From: Desulfuromonadaceae bacterium
Lineage (GTDB): Bacteria; Desulfobacterota; Desulfuromonadia; Desulfuromonadales; Geopsychrobacteraceae
Length of the DNA stretch: 5,188 nt
Reading direction: 5' to 3'
NCBI GenBank assembly: GCA_013138655.1
Contig: WTCI01000076.1
Span: 1 to 5,188 of the forward strand
Within the stretch, counting starts at the first letter, position 1. Each line of letters starts with the position of its first letter. Positions 4,975 to 5,188 of this stretch are shown here, piece by piece. Under the pieces are notes generated by a model, which was not told the origin of the DNA, searched no databases, and was given only the letters and a program-made list of their open reading frames with translations. The position numbers were made by a program, and so were the translations under genes.

Positions 4975-5188
4975 ATGAAGGGTCGAAAAATAAATCCGTC
5001 CCCATTCTTTTTTGGTCCCCATTCTTTTTTGCATTCTTTTTTGCGCTGGATAGCCGACATCAAGATGCCTCATCCGGCCCAGCAAATCGTTCTGCAAGAA
5101 TATGTCGACACGATTGCTGAATGTGCCAACCGGGTGGAACGTCTTACCGGGCAGATTCAGCAGTTATTACCCACGTGGCAATTGTTTC
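4975..5188 (+). pseudogene. IS110-family transposase remnant, 5' region replaced; 3' end outside the window
   Basis: An ATG at 4975, with caggaggg (4961-4968) 6 nt upstream, opens a frame that stays open to the window edge. From base 5044 the product reads RWIADIK, HPAQQIVLQEY, a helix with RVERLTGQIQ, and LLPTW. This is the pattern I know from the linker between the N-terminal DEDD (RuvC-like) domain and the Transposase_20 domain of IS110-family transposases. Those proteins are usually about 300-400 residues, with the whole catalytic DEDD domain ahead of this point. Here only about 23 residues precede it, most of them encoded by a tandem repeat (4998-5043). The catalytic N-terminus is therefore missing, by internal deletion or 5' truncation, and the ORF cannot make a working transposase. 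The C-terminal half may continue past 5188. Confidence 0.75.
4998..5043 (+). repeat. Tandem repeat of a 17-bp unit (2.7 copies) at the IS110 junction
   Basis: The unit gtccccattcttttttg occurs at 4998-5014 and again at 5015-5031, followed by a shortened third copy at 5032-5043 (cattcttttttg). IS110-like coding sequence resumes at 5044. The units contain no stop in the frame of the downstream transposase, so they read through as a Phe/Ser/His-rich stretch. Confidence 0.9.

Noticed and set aside
4998..5043. CRISPR array
   Set aside because: The units are directly adjacent with no spacers and are only 17 bp long.

Overview
The window reads as a bacterial chromosome segment of accessory character. 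It mixes one well-conserved metabolic gene with toxin-antitoxin pairs, a Fic enzyme, degenerate intergenic repeats and an insertion-sequence remnant. The repeats (a GGGA-N3-TCCC hairpin family and 'acgcagat'-type degenerate inverted repeats) and the GC-rich alanine dehydrogenase remind me of Desulfuromonadales-type (Geobacter/Pelobacter/Desulfuromonas-like) genomes. That assignment is inference from style and rests on no diagnostic gene.

Layout, all genes on the + strand. Positions 2-166 hold the C-terminal end of a Wzz-type polysaccharide chain-length regulator, so a surface polysaccharide locus probably lies upstream. A non-coding stretch with a long imperfect inverted repeat (about 220-328) follows. 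Then comes a two-gene operon of a minimal nucleotidyltransferase (434-715) and a HEPN-domain partner (712-1167), which looks like a MntA/HepT-type toxin-antitoxin pair. A second module follows, a RelB-like antitoxin (1335-1535) and a RelE/ParE-family toxin (1532-1786). It is bracketed by two copies of a 23-nt repeat (1171-1193 and 1951-1973).

The 613-nt gap 1787-2399 holds degenerate repeats, GGGA-N3-TCCC hairpins, a strong bulged hairpin (2153-2185) and a good sigma70-type promoter (2274-2302) for ald. Alanine dehydrogenase (2400-3524) is full length with its catalytic residues intact, and it ends in a clear intrinsic terminator (3552-3595). A class II Fic AMP-transferase with a C-terminal winged helix (3677-4849) follows. 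The window ends in an ORF opened at 4975, in which 2.7 copies of a 17-bp repeat are joined in frame to the middle of an IS110-family transposase (5044 onward). I read this as a damaged IS copy.

Functionally, the two toxin-antitoxin pairs are self-contained regulatory or defence units. MntA and Fic both belong to AMP-transferring families, but nothing in the sequence links them. ald stands alone as a monocistronic gene (L-alanine to pyruvate plus ammonia). I did not find a convincing wholly new system; the most worthwhile items are the repeat families, the bulged hairpin segment at 2072-2260 and the IS110/tandem-repeat junction.
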